From Halorubrum trapanicum (GTDB taxonomy: Archaea; Halobacteriota; Halobacteria; Halobacteriales; Haloferacaceae), in NCBI RefSeq assembly GCF_002355655.1, contig NZ_AP017569.1, positions 1,798,001-1,862,000 on the forward strand: a stretch of DNA of 64,000 bases, written 5' to 3'. Each line of letters opens with the position of its first letter. Within the stretch, counting starts at the first letter, position 1. A program made the translations under genes and the position numbers. The notes under the pieces were generated by a model. That model searched no databases, had not been told where the DNA came from, and saw only the letters and a list, made by a program, of their open reading frames with translations. Positions 55,783 through 64,000 of this stretch are shown here, piece by piece.

Positions 55783-55856
55783 TGGGCTCGGGCGGGTTCG
55801 AACCGCCGATCTCAGCCTTGTAAAGGCCGCGTCATAACCAGCTAGACCACGAGCCC
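55783..55856 (-). tRNA. tRNA-Val (UAC)
   Basis: The 74-nt gene has acceptor GGGCTCG/CGAGCCC, discriminator A, anticodon stem CGGCC/GGCTG with loop TTTACAA giving UAC, and T-arm GGCGGTTCGAACCCGCC. CCA is not encoded. It has no intron. It reads GUA and probably GUG codons. Its 3' end is duplicated 123 bp away. Confidence 0.96.
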
Positions 55857-55917
55857 TCACCCGTTTGAACCCGCCGAGAGCGGAAAACGATTTCCTTCCG
55901 CGCCGCGAACCCCGACC

Positions 55918-56397
55918 GTGAACCGCCGTCTCGTCGGGGTCGCGGCCGCGGTCGCGCTCGTCGGCCTCCTCGGAGTCGCCGTCGCCGCCGCGAACCCGGC
56001 CCTCCTCATCACCGGCTACGACACCGCCACGGTCGAGGCCGTCGACGGCGAGACGGGCGAGTCGCTCGCCACCGTCGAGGCCCGGGTCGCGGACGGGTTC
56101 GTGAAGCAGTACGTCGGGCTCTCCGCGACCGACGACCTCGACGCCGGCGAGGGGATGCTGTTCGTCCACGGCGACTCGGCGGAGCGCGCGTACGTGATGC
56201 GCGACATGGCGTTCGCGCTCGACATCGTCTTCGCCGACGCGAACGGGACCGTCACGACGATCCACGAGGCCGAACCGGAGTCGCGGCCGCTCACCCGCTA
56301 CGAGGGCACCGGGCGGTACGTCCTCGAAGTCCCGCGCGGGTGGAGCGAGCGCCACGGCGTCGACCCCGGCGACCGGCTCGTGATCGACCGGGAATGA
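55918..56397 (+). CDS. DUF192-domain exported or membrane-anchored protein
   Basis: The 159-residue protein starts at the GTG at 55918. It has an N-terminal hydrophobic segment (RRLVGVAAAVALVGLLGVAV) and then the DUF192 domain: FVKQYVGLSATDDLDAGEGM, LFVHGDSAERAYVMRDMAFA, LDIVFADANGTVTTIHEAEP, YVLEVPRGWSERHGV. DUF192 is a small conserved fold of unknown function. The hydrophobic start suggests export or tethering on the outer face. Confidence 0.88.
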   Translation: MNRRLVGVAAAVALVGLLGVAVAAANPALLITGYDTATVEAVDGETGESLATVEARVADGFVKQYVGLSATDDLDAGEGMLFVHGDSAERAYVMRDMAFALDIVFADANGTVTTIHEAEPESRPLTRYEGTGRYVLEVPRGWSERHGVDPGDRLVIDRE

Positions 56398-56461
56398 CTC
56401 CGTCGCGGCCGCCGGGTCGGTCGACGAAACCGCTTTGGGCCTCGCAGGCGTCGCCTCGACC

Positions 56462-56875
56462 ATGACCGGACTCCCCGGCCGGATCGCGTGGAACCTCCGC
56501 CACCGCTGGCGGCGGGTGTTCGCGCTCTGCGTCGTCGGCGCCGGCGTCGCCGCCCCGCTCCTCACCGGCCTCTGGTGGACCCTCCCGCTCGTGTGGTTCT
56601 TCGGGCTCTTCATCGTCCTCCCCGTCTTCCACGTCCTCACGAAGCCGGTCCCCGAGGACGACCCCGACGAGCGCGAGGACGCGACCGGCGACCCCGCGCT
56701 CGACGCCCTCCGCGAGCGCTACGCGCGCGGCGAGATCGACGAGCGGGAGTTCGAGCGCAAGTTGGACCGCCTCTTGGAGACGGAAGACGCCGAGACCGTC
56801 GACGACCCGGGCGGCGACGTCGCCGACAGGGTGCGGGAGGGCGTCCGGCGCGAAGTGGAACGAATCCGGGAGTAA
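56462..56875 (+). CDS. Membrane protein with C-terminal SHOCT domain
   Basis: This 137-residue protein from the ATG at 56462 has two membrane segments (about 20-60, FALCVVGAGVAAPLLTGLWW) and a SHOCT motif DALRERYARGEIDEREFERK, LDRLLE. SHOCT is a short oligomerisation or nucleic-acid-associated motif at protein ends. Function unknown. Confidence 0.87.
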   Translation: MTGLPGRIAWNLRHRWRRVFALCVVGAGVAAPLLTGLWWTLPLVWFFGLFIVLPVFHVLTKPVPEDDPDEREDATGDPALDALRERYARGEIDEREFERKLDRLLETEDAETVDDPGGDVADRVREGVRREVERIRE

Positions 56876-56938
56876 CAGAGGTCGAAGCCGCGTGAATCGC
56901 GTCCGCGGCGTCGCCGACGCGGGACGTTTTCCGGTGCG

Positions 56939-58057
56939 TTACTCCTCGATCTCGCGGTTATGGACCGCGTCGCCGGTGGTCCCGTCGAAGAGGTGGATCG
57001 TCTCCTCGGGGATTTCGATCTGGACCTCGTCACCGACCGATATCTGCTGGAGGCCGCCGACGGTGGCGATGAACGTCTCGCCCTCCGGCGCGTCCTCGAA
57101 CCGGAGGTAGACGGTGTTTTCGTCGCCCATCGGCTCGACGACCTCGACCACCGTCGAGAAGGTGTGGTCCCCGGTCGCGCCGTCGGCCAGCGAGATGTCC
57201 TCGGGCCGGACGCCGAGCGTGAGGTCGGTGACGTCGCCGACGTCGCCGAGGGTGGACTCGGCGAGCGGGTAGTCGAAGCGGTTGGCGACGAGGGTGTCGC
57301 CGTCGCGCTCGACGGGGAAGAAGTTCATCGACGGGTCGCCGATGAACCCGGCGACGAACCGGTTCGCCGGCTCGTGGTAACACTCCAGCGGCGTCGCGAC
57401 CTGCTGGAGCTCGCCGGCGTTGAGGATCGCGATCCGGTCGCCCATGGTCATCGCCTCGGTCTGGTCGTGCGTGACGTACATCGTCGTCACGTCCAGCTCG
57501 TCCTGGAGCCGTTGGAGCTCCGTCCGCATCTCGGACCGGAGCTTGGCGTCGAGGTTGCTGAGCGGCTCGTCCATGAGGAACACCTCGGGATCGCGGACGA
57601 TCGCTCGCCCGAGCGCGACCCGCTGCTGCTGGCCGCCGGAGAGGTCGGACGGCTTCCGGTCCAGCAGCTCGGCGATCCCCATCGTCTCCGCCGCGTCGGT
57701 GACGCGCGTCTCGATCTCGTCTTCGGAGAGGTCCGTCGACTCCTCCAGCCCGAACGCCATGTTCCCCTGCACGGTCATGTGCGGATACAGCGCGTACGAC
57801 TGGAACACCATCGCGATGTCGCGGTGTTGCGGTTTCACGTCGTTGATGACGCCCCCGGCGAGTCGGATCTCACCGCTGGTGACCGTCTCCAGCCCCGCGA
57901 CCATCCGGAGCGTCGTCGACTTGCCACAGCCCGAGGGGCCGACGACGACGAGGAACTCGCCGTCGCGCATCTCGATGTCGACGTCGTCGACGGCGACGAC
58001 CTCGTTGTCGCCGTCGGGGAACACCTTGGTCACGCCGTCGAGTTCGAGCGTCCCCAT
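56939..58057 (-). CDS. Sugar ABC importer ATPase (MalK/UgpC type)
   Basis: The 372-residue protein has Walker A GPSGCGKSTT, Q-loop FQSYALYPHM, signature LSGGQQQRVALGRAI, Walker B LMDEPLSNLD and H-loop THDQTEAMTM. The C-terminal TOBE domain spans about 240-360. It energises uptake of a sugar or glycerol phosphate through the two permeases encoded upstream. Last gene of the leftward importer operon; the 102 bp to the permease (58058-58159) hold no gene. Confidence 0.95.
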   Translation of the reverse strand: MGTLELDGVTKVFPDGDNEVVAVDDVDIEMRDGEFLVVVGPSGCGKSTTLRMVAGLETVTSGEIRLAGGVINDVKPQHRDIAMVFQSYALYPHMTVQGNMAFGLEESTDLSEDEIETRVTDAAETMGIAELLDRKPSDLSGGQQQRVALGRAIVRDPEVFLMDEPLSNLDAKLRSEMRTELQRLQDELDVTTMYVTHDQTEAMTMGDRIAILNAGELQQVATPLECYHEPANRFVAGFIGDPSMNFFPVERDGDTLVANRFDYPLAESTLGDVGDVTDLTLGVRPEDISLADGATGDHTFSTVVEVVEPMGDENTVYLRFEDAPEGETFIATVGGLQQISVGDEVQIEIPEETIHLFDGTTGDAVHNREIEE

Positions 58058-58159
58058 GCTATCGCCCCCGCGAAACGGCGCTGCGGTTTGAGAGCGATAC
58101 CTCCGGTCGGCTGCGTTGTTGCTGTCGAGTCATGGATTGCTGCTGGCGGGCGGCGGCGT

Positions 58160-59104
58160 TCATGTCGCCACCCCCTCGGCGAACTCCTCGCCGAACGCGA
58201 TGTACACCGCGAGCGTCGGCAGGGCGGCGATGAACGCGCCCGCCATGCGGAGCGCGAAGTCTTGTCCTTCGAGCGACGTCCCCAGTCCGGCGAGGATCAA
58301 CACGATCGGCGCCGCCGCGCTGGATTCGGTCTGGACCAACACGAGGGTGAACAGGAGGTCGTTCCAGATCTGCGTGAACTGATAGATCAGGACCACCGCG
58401 AACATCGGCCCCGAGAGCGGGAGCACGATGCGGCGGTAGATCCGGCGAATGGACGCGCCGTCCAACCGCGCGGCCTCGATCATCTCCTCGCTCATGTTCT
58501 TGTAGTACGACCGGAACAGAACGGTACAGATCGGGAGCCCGTAGGCCACGTGGGTGACGATCAGCTCGACGATCCCGGTGTAGTCGTTGTTGATCCCGAG
58601 CGCCCACAGGAAGCCGAGCGCCTCTTGGAGCGGGATCATCGACCAGAACTGCGAGAGCGGGACTAGCACCGCCTGGTACGGAATGAAGATCCCCGCGACG
58701 AACAGCGCGAGGACCGGCGCCTTGTACCGCTGTTTCCAGTTAGACTGCGTGAGACCGTACGCCGCGAAGCTCCCGAGCAGCGCCGAGATCACGGTCGCCG
58801 GGATCGCGTACAGCGCGCTGTTTACCAGACCCCGTCCGAGCGCGTCGAACGCCGTCTGCCACTTCTCCAAGGTGAACGTGCTCCCCGTCGGCGGCGCGAA
58901 CGGGAGCGACCCGGTGACGCCGCTGGAAGTCTTAAACGAGGTGACGAGCCCGGACTCGATCGGGACCATGAAAAACGTCAGGAACCCGAGGAGCCCGAGA
59001 TACAGGAGGACCCGGTACCCGTCGACCTCCGAGAGCGGCCCCGCGGACGCGCCGGAGTCCGTCGCCGATGCCGTGCCGCCGTCAGTTCGTGCGTCGTCGC
59101 TCAT
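58160..59104 (-). CDS. Sugar ABC importer permease 2 (MalG type)
   Basis: The 314-residue protein from the ATG at 59104 overlaps the preceding stop (ATGA). After an acidic cytoplasmic start come six membrane segments with the EAA loop EEMIEAARLDGASIRRIYRR for contact with the ATPase. It forms the membrane channel with permease 1. Confidence 0.94.
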   Translation of the reverse strand: MSDDARTDGGTASATDSGASAGPLSEVDGYRVLLYLGLLGFLTFFMVPIESGLVTSFKTSSGVTGSLPFAPPTGSTFTLEKWQTAFDALGRGLVNSALYAIPATVISALLGSFAAYGLTQSNWKQRYKAPVLALFVAGIFIPYQAVLVPLSQFWSMIPLQEALGFLWALGINNDYTGIVELIVTHVAYGLPICTVLFRSYYKNMSEEMIEAARLDGASIRRIYRRIVLPLSGPMFAVVLIYQFTQIWNDLLFTLVLVQTESSAAAPIVLILAGLGTSLEGQDFALRMAGAFIAALPTLAVYIAFGEEFAEGVAT

Positions 59105-60087
59105 AGGTTCCCTCGGTTGTACTGGTAGTAGAGGTACGGTCCGACGATCCCGAGCGTCATCACGAACAGGGTGATGGCGATCGCCGACGCGTACGCCCAG
59201 TTCAGGTTCGCGTACGCCTCGCGGACCATCTTGGTGGCCAGAATGTCGGCCCCGTTCGGTGGCCGGTAGCCGCCGACCAGCGAGTAGAGGAAGTCGAACG
59301 CCTTCAGCGCGAACACCATCAGGACGACCGAGGCGCTGATCGTCGACCCCTTCAGCTGCGGGATGATCACGCGCCAGTACATCCGCACCGTCGAGGCGCC
59401 GTCGACCTTCGCCGCTTCGTAGTGCTCGGACGGGATGGCTCGCAGGCCCGCGAGGAACACGACCATCGCGTAGCCGGCGAACTGCCACATCAGCGCGAAC
59501 ATCACTGCCCAGAGGACGATGTCGGGGTTGCCGATCCAGCTGACTCGGCCGAAGCCGAGCGACGTGATGACGATGTTGATGACCCCGTTGTTGAAGTTGA
59601 ACATCCACGCCCAGAACTGGGCGGTGACGACGAACGAGAGGCTCATCGGCAACAGGTAGATCGTCCGGAAGGTGTTCTCGAACCGAATGTTCCGGTCTAT
59701 CAGGATCGCCAGTCCGAGCCCGATCGCGAGCGTCACGAGGGTGAACCCGACGAGCAGAATGAACGTGTTTATCGCGGCGTCGACGAACCCGCTGTCCGCC
59801 AGCGCCCGCCCGTACATCTCGAGGTCTAAGTCGCTGTAGTCCGGCGTCCCGAAGCCGCTGAAGTCGGTCAGCGAGATCAGGAGGTTCCAGATGATCGCCC
59901 CGTAGACGAAGAGGCCGACCAGCAGGAACGGCGGCAGCCAGAACTGCGAGGACTCGACGAAGTCGCTGCCGAAGCGCTCGTTCAGCGCGGTGATCGGATT
60001 GAATCCGGACCCGCCGCGCTCCTCGGTGACGCCGCCGTCCGTGACCGCGTCGCCACTCCCGTCACCGGTGTCAGTGTTCCGTGTCAT
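59101..60087 (-). CDS. Sugar ABC importer permease 1 (MalF type)
   Basis: This 328-residue protein has six to seven membrane segments and the EAA loop EHYEAAKVDGASTVRMYWRV. The N-terminus is disordered (Gly/Asp/Thr-rich). It pairs with permease 2. It starts 53 bp after the binding-protein gene. Confidence 0.94.
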   Translation of the reverse strand: MTRNTDTGDGSGDAVTDGGVTEERGGSGFNPITALNERFGSDFVESSQFWLPPFLLVGLFVYGAIIWNLLISLTDFSGFGTPDYSDLDLEMYGRALADSGFVDAAINTFILLVGFTLVTLAIGLGLAILIDRNIRFENTFRTIYLLPMSLSFVVTAQFWAWMFNFNNGVINIVITSLGFGRVSWIGNPDIVLWAVMFALMWQFAGYAMVVFLAGLRAIPSEHYEAAKVDGASTVRMYWRVIIPQLKGSTISASVVLMVFALKAFDFLYSLVGGYRPPNGADILATKMVREAYANLNWAYASAIAITLFVMTLGIVGPYLYYQYNRGNL

Positions 60088-60140
60088 GTGGGTCGTCGTG
60101 TGCCGAAACCGCTAAAATCCGGTCGCATCGAGGACCGGAG

Positions 60141-61439
60141 TCAGTTGGAGACCGCGTCGACGAAGCCTTGCGTCGCGGCGTCGACGTTGTACGGTCGGGA
60201 GAACTCGCTGGAGATCACTTCGTTCAGCGCCGTCATGGTCTCCGAGGGGACGCCCAGCCCGTGCTGGAGGTTCGGCGGCCGCTCGTCGGCCTCCGCGAAG
60301 TCCTGCTGCGTCTCCTGGAGGTACGGGCCGAACTCGCTCATGTCGACGTCGGTCCGCGTGGGGATCGAGCCCTTATACTGGTTGAACGCGATCTGCGCCT
60401 CCTTGCTCCCGACGAACGAGAGGAACGTCTTGCTCGCCTCCGGACTCGGGTTGTTCGACGGGTAGAGGAACGAGTCGAAGTGGAGCATGTACATGCCCTC
60501 CGAGCCGGGGTACGTCTTGAAGCCCCAGTCCTCGTCGTAGTTGAAGTCCTCGGCGTTCCGGTACGCACCGGCGGCCCAGTTGCCCTGGTGGATGAACGCC
60601 GCGTTGCCCTCGATGATGTTCTGGTTGGACTCCGTGAGCCCGATCGATGCGGCGTCCTCGTTGATGTAGTTCTCGAGGATCTCGCCGAGCGACTCGAAGG
60701 TCGCGCGGACGGCCGCCTCGTCCGGGTTCCCGTCGAGGAAGCTCATGTACGCGTCGTACCCTTCCTGCCCGAGCATCGTCGAGGCGAACAGCTGGGTCGT
60801 CGTCCAGGTACCGCTCGCGCCGTGGGTCATCGGGGTCTTGTCCGTCTCGGTCTGGACCGTGTCCAGCGCGTCGATGAGCGCGGACACGCTCGTCAGCGAG
60901 TCGGGGTCGACCCCCGCCTCCTCGACGACAGACGTGTTGTAGAACAGGCAGTTCAGCCGGTGCGAGCCGAGCGGAACCGCGCGATACGCGCCGTTGTACT
61001 GGTGGAGGTCGACCGCCTCGTCCACCATCACGTCAGCGAAGCCCTCGGACTCCCACACGTCGCCGACCTCGCCCAGCACGCCCTCGTACCGCTGGAGGTT
61101 CGGGCCGGGCCAGTTGGCGAACGAGCTCGGCGGGTTGCCGTTCTGGAGGCGGTTCGCAACGACGGCGTCGAGGTTCTGGTTGCCGCCGCCGCCGATCGGG
61201 TTGAACTCGTGTTCGATGTCCGGGTGCGCCTCGTCGAAGGCGGTGACGAGCGCCTCTGCCGCGCGCGCGCCGTCGCCGCCGGTCCAGGCGTGAAGAACTT
61301 CGAGCGTGTTCCCGCTTCCGCCGTCGCTTCCGTCCCCGCCGTCACCGCCGCCGGAACAGCCAGCGAGCCCTGCGAGCGTCGCTGCCCCCGTCGCTCCGAC
61401 GAAGTGTCGCCGCGATAGCCGGTTGTCTTGGTCTGTCAT
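60141..61439 (-). CDS. Sugar ABC importer substrate-binding lipoprotein
   Basis: The 432-residue protein starts MTDQDNRLSRRHFVGATGAA and has LAGLAGCSGGG, a Tat lipoprotein signal, so it is folded before export and lipid-anchored outside. The mature part is a family-1 extracellular solute-binding protein (LEVLHAWTGGDGARAAEALV, FDEAHPDIEHEF). It captures a sugar or oligosaccharide for the importer; haloarchaeal relatives serve glucose or maltose-type sugars. First gene of the operon, with a TATA (AAGTATATAT) 31-40 bp upstream. Confidence 0.94.
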   Translation of the reverse strand: MTDQDNRLSRRHFVGATGAATLAGLAGCSGGGDGGDGSDGGSGNTLEVLHAWTGGDGARAAEALVTAFDEAHPDIEHEFNPIGGGGNQNLDAVVANRLQNGNPPSSFANWPGPNLQRYEGVLGEVGDVWESEGFADVMVDEAVDLHQYNGAYRAVPLGSHRLNCLFYNTSVVEEAGVDPDSLTSVSALIDALDTVQTETDKTPMTHGASGTWTTTQLFASTMLGQEGYDAYMSFLDGNPDEAAVRATFESLGEILENYINEDAASIGLTESNQNIIEGNAAFIHQGNWAAGAYRNAEDFNYDEDWGFKTYPGSEGMYMLHFDSFLYPSNNPSPEASKTFLSFVGSKEAQIAFNQYKGSIPTRTDVDMSEFGPYLQETQQDFAEADERPPNLQHGLGVPSETMTALNEVISSEFSRPYNVDAATQGFVDAVSN

Positions 61440-61470
61440 GGTACTTCACGATGTACAATGGATGATTCCC

Positions 61471-61480
61471 ATATATACTT
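61471..61480 (-). promoter_or_regulatory. TATA box of the sugar importer operon
   Basis: Minus-strand AAGTATATAT lies 32-41 bases before the ATG at 61439. It should drive the four-gene operon. No clear operator is seen. Confidence 0.6.
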
Positions 61481-61611
61481 ACTCATTCTTTTAGAACTAT
61501 TTCTGAAGGACCCGTCTGCCCGTCACCCCCGGCCGTAATCGGAATTCTTTACTCTCGGTCGAACGGCGACGGACCGACGGGCATACTACCGTCCGGCGGA
61601 TTGGCGTACGC

Positions 61612-62268
61612 ATGCGCCCCTCGATCGCCGCCGTCACGTACCCCATCGCCGGCGACGCCCGGGAGCGGCCCCTTCTCGCCGTCTGGCTGCTGTTCGCGCT
61701 GTCCGTCGTCGTCCCGGTCCTCCCGGCGCTGCCGGTCGTCGGCTACCTCGTGCGCGTGCTGACCGCCAGCGAACGGGGAGACTCGATGCCCCTCTTCCTC
61801 TCCGACGGCCGGACGCTCGCCCGCCGGTCGCTGGGCGGGACGGCCGTCTGTCTGGTCTTCCTCGGAATCCCGTTCGCGGCCCTCCTCGTGACGCTCTACG
61901 GCGTCGTCACGCTCGACCCCGGCTCGAACGCGCCGGTCGGCCGCATCCTCGCCGGCTCGACGGCCGTCCTCTTCCTCGGCGTCCTCGGCACGTACCTCGT
62001 CCCCGTCTCGCTGATCACCTACGGTCGGGAGGGGTCGCTTCGCCGGGCCTTCTCCGCGGCCGCCCTCAGACCGGTCGCCGGCCACGCCGCCTACTTCTTC
62101 GGGTGGACCCTCGGCTTCACCGCGCTCGTCGTCGCCGTCGGCGTCGGCGGGGCGCTGTTCACCGTCTCGCGCGCCGGTCCGCTGTTCGGGACGTTCGTCC
62201 TCGCGTACGGCCTCCTCGTGACCGCGTACCTGTGGGGCCGCGCCGTCGAGCGCGCGCGACGGCGGTAG
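61612..62268 (+). CDS. DUF4013 membrane protein
   Basis: This 218-residue protein has about five membrane segments. It has the DUF4013 pattern of a conserved N-terminal helix near FALSVVVPVLPALPVVGYLV, then RVLTASERGDSMPLF and the RTLARRSLGG loop. Function is unknown; such proteins are frequent in haloarchaea and methanogens. It is divergent from the sugar importer operon and lies 55 bp before rfcC. Confidence 0.85.
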   Translation: MRPSIAAVTYPIAGDARERPLLAVWLLFALSVVVPVLPALPVVGYLVRVLTASERGDSMPLFLSDGRTLARRSLGGTAVCLVFLGIPFAALLVTLYGVVTLDPGSNAPVGRILAGSTAVLFLGVLGTYLVPVSLITYGREGSLRRAFSAAALRPVAGHAAYFFGWTLGFTALVVAVGVGGALFTVSRAGPLFGTFVLAYGLLVTAYLWGRAVERARRR

Positions 62269-62323
62269 GCGGACGGCGCCGCGACCGACCGATTCTTGAG
62301 CGCGCGGACCCGACCTACACGGC

Positions 62324-63373
62324 ATGGACGGACCGCTGTGGACAGACACGCACGCGCCCGACCTCGACGAGATCCGGCAGGACGAGGCCCGCGACCGCCT
62401 GCGTCGGGCCGTCGACGAGCCGATGAACCTCGTCGTCCAGGGGCCGCCGGGCGTCGGGAAGACGGCCGCGGCGCGCGCGCTCGCCGACGCGTCGCACGCC
62501 GACCCGGACGCCGACCTGATCGAGATCAACGTCGCTGACTTCTTCGGCCGGACGAAAAAGGAGATCCGGACCGACCCGCGGTTCGAGGGCTTCCTCGCCG
62601 GGCGGAGTTCGATGGCGAAACGCGACATGATAAACCGCGTGCTGAAGGAGTCGGCGTCGTACGCGCCGATGTCCGGCGAGTACAAGACGATCCTGTTGGA
62701 CAACGCGGAGGCGATCCGAGAGGACTTCCAGCAGGCGCTGCGCCGCGTGATGGAGAAGCACCACCGGACCACCCAGTTCGTGATCGCGACCCGCCAGCCG
62801 TCGAAGCTCATCGCCCCGATCCGGTCGCGCTGCTTCCCGGTCCGCGTGCGCTCGCCGACGACCGACGAGACGATCGACGTCCTCGAAGCGATCTGCGACC
62901 GCGAGGGCGTCGACTACGACGGCGACGGGCTGGAGTTCGTCGCCAGCGCGGCCGGCGGCGACCTCCGCGAGGCGATCCTCTCGGCGCAGGCGACCGCGGT
63001 CGAGGGCGGCGAGATCACCATGTCGACCGCCTACGAGGCGCTGGGCGAGGTCGGCGACGACGACGCGCTCCGCGAGGCGCTCGCCGACGCCCGAAGCGGC
63101 GACCTGAAGGACGCGCGCTCGACGCTCGACGACCTCCTCGACGAGGGGTACGACGGCGGGGAACTGCTTCGCGAGACGCTCCGCGTCGCCCGCGCCGGCT
63201 CCGAGTACGGCGGCGACGACCTCGCCCGGCTCCACGCGCTCGCGGGCGAGGCCGACCTCGACATGTCGGACGGGCTCGACGACACGACCCACCTCGTCCA
63301 CCTGCTCGCGGCGTGGGCGGCCGGCCGGACCGAGCTCTCGCCCGAGCTGCGGGACGCGGAGGCGGCCCCGTGA
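62324..63373 (+). CDS. rfcC: Replication factor C small-subunit paralogue (RfcC)
   Basis: This 349-residue clamp-loader AAA+ protein has Walker A VQGPPGVGKTAAAR at residues 40-47. The Walker B equivalent TILLDNAEAI is degenerate (canonical DExx is DNAE). SRC motif IRSRCFPVRVRS provides the arginine finger. It forms the RFC complex with the large and small subunits and loads PCNA. Haloarchaea carry this second small-type subunit. Its stop overlaps the start of the decarboxylase gene, a pairing I recall also from Haloferax volcanii. Confidence 0.9.
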   Translation: MDGPLWTDTHAPDLDEIRQDEARDRLRRAVDEPMNLVVQGPPGVGKTAAARALADASHADPDADLIEINVADFFGRTKKEIRTDPRFEGFLAGRSSMAKRDMINRVLKESASYAPMSGEYKTILLDNAEAIREDFQQALRRVMEKHHRTTQFVIATRQPSKLIAPIRSRCFPVRVRSPTTDETIDVLEAICDREGVDYDGDGLEFVASAAGGDLREAILSAQATAVEGGEITMSTAYEALGEVGDDDALREALADARSGDLKDARSTLDDLLDEGYDGGELLRETLRVARAGSEYGGDDLARLHALAGEADLDMSDGLDDTTHLVHLLAAWAAGRTELSPELRDAEAAP

Positions 63374-64000
63374 GCCGAGCGCCGCCGCTCTCGCGGCTCC
63401 TCCCGTTCCCGGTCGTCGACGCGGCGTGGGACCTCGCGCTCGTCCCGGCGCTCGCGGGCGCCGTCGCGCTGCCGTTCCTCCCGCCGGTCGGCGCCGCGCT
63501 CGTCGCGCTCGCGCTCGGGGTCCTCTGGTTCCACCGCGACCCGGAGCGCGACCCGCCGACGGGCGACGAGGCGGTCGTTGCCCCGGCCGACGGCACCGTC
63601 TCCGTGGTGCGCGAGGAGGGCTCGCGGCTCCGCGTCGGCGTGTTCATGAACGTCACCGACGTCCACGTCAACCGCGCGCCGCTCGCCGGCGAGGTCCGCG
63701 AGGTGCGCCACCGCCCCGGCGCGAACCGCCCGGCGTTCGACAAGGAGTCGGACCGCAACGAGCAGGTCGCGATCGACTTCGGCGAGTACGAGCTGCTCGT
63801 CATCGCGGGCTGGTTCGCCCGGCGGATCCACCCGTCCGTCGAGGCCGGCGACCGCGTCGAGCGCGGCGACCGCGTCGGCCACGTCTCGTTCGGCTCCCGC
63901 GCCGACGTGGTGTTGCCCGCGGACGTGACCCGCGAGGACCTGCTGGTGGCCGAGGGGGACAGCGTGCGCGCGGGCGAGACGATCGTCGCGGAGCGACCGG
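63370..64000 (+). CDS. asd: Archaetidylserine decarboxylase (partial, cut by the window end)
   Basis: The frame opens at the GTG at 63370, overlapping the rfcC stop, and is still open at the window end (210 codons seen). It has membrane segments near residues 15-50, then FHRDPERDPP, VVAPADGTVSVV, FMNVTDVHVNRAPL, HPGANRPAFDKESDRNEQ and the cleavage motif VSFGSRADVVLP, where Gly-Ser would form the pyruvoyl group. It decarboxylates archaetidylserine to archaetidylethanolamine in the membrane. In haloarchaea this lipid step is linked to archaeosortase-type surface-protein anchoring. Confidence 0.92.
   Translation, partial: MSRAPPLSRLLPFPVVDAAWDLALVPALAGAVALPFLPPVGAALVALALGVLWFHRDPERDPPTGDEAVVAPADGTVSVVREEGSRLRVGVFMNVTDVHVNRAPLAGEVREVRHRPGANRPAFDKESDRNEQVAIDFGEYELLVIAGWFARRIHPSVEAGDRVERGDRVGHVSFGSRADVVLPADVTREDLLVAEGDSVRAGETIVAERP

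Noticed and set aside
58058-58159. Possible small gene between the importer permease and ATPase
   Set aside because: No frame with a credible start and haloarchaeal composition was found; it is probably operon spacer.

Overview
This window is chromosomal DNA of a halophilic archaeon, most probably a Halorubrum-like member of the Halobacteria. It is very GC-rich and its proteins are strongly acidic. Several genes sit about 25 bp behind an archaeal TATA box, as expected for leaderless transcripts. The core genes are archaeal: MCM, RfcC, two-subunit PheRS with a winged-helix PheS N-terminus, archaeal TyrRS, Tat-dependent lipoproteins, HalOD1, and a TRAM-domain protein. The NAD-dependent DNA ligase is the bacterial-type enzyme that haloarchaea acquired.

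Layout. (1) 1-8.5 kb is an accessory island with visibly lower GC and many broken genes: a DMT transporter, a shattered receiver-domain relic, a VapBC pair, a frameshifted methyltransferase plus a second broken partial copy of it, a PLD-nuclease/P-loop NTPase fusion, and a TnpB element with a divergent ribbon-helix-helix-like mini-gene. (2) 8.5-15.5 kb holds an FKBP isomerase and then a sugar-acid locus (Gfo/Idh dehydrogenase, KDG/KDGal kinase, SDR, DgoD-type galactonate dehydratase, KDPG/KDPGal aldolase). It could encode a complete DeLey-Doudoroff or semi-phosphorylative Entner-Doudoroff route. (3) 15.5-28.5 kb runs mostly leftward: a small zinc protein, pheST, a tightly overlapping block of haloarchaeal proteins of unknown function with a MinD-like ATPase, and mcm interrupted by two inteins placed exactly at Walker A and Walker B. 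(4) 28.7-49.4 kb is mostly housekeeping: Ski2-type helicase, NucS-like zinc protein, TyrRS, DUF460 protein, site-2 protease with CBS domains, transporters, a sensor kinase, a Tat-exported nuclease-fold protein, tRNA-Leu(CAA), a propeller lipoprotein, pyrG-guaA, glutaredoxin and an amidohydrolase. (5) 49.9-64 kb holds ligA, a GntP permease, an ABC-2 exporter, tRNA-Val(UAC), a four-gene sugar ABC importer, rfcC and the start of an archaetidylserine decarboxylase.

The most unusual signal is non-coding. Two intergenic regions (about 31144-31590 and 49376-49790, in opposite orientation) are copies of one modular element. Conserved sequence blocks separate hairpins whose sequences differ completely between copies while pairing is kept, with compensatory changes in the major stem. 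The roughly 70-nt segment enclosed by that stem lies in the opposite orientation relative to its flanks in the two copies, as if it had flipped. TATA-like TTTATAAA repeats lie at the edges. I know of no named family for this element.

Other leads: the PLD-NTPase fusion as a candidate defence gene; a TnpB whose second RuvC acidic residue is glycine, as in nuclease-dead TnpB relatives; and a large MCM intein carrying two helix-turn-helix-like segments besides its LAGLIDADG endonuclease.
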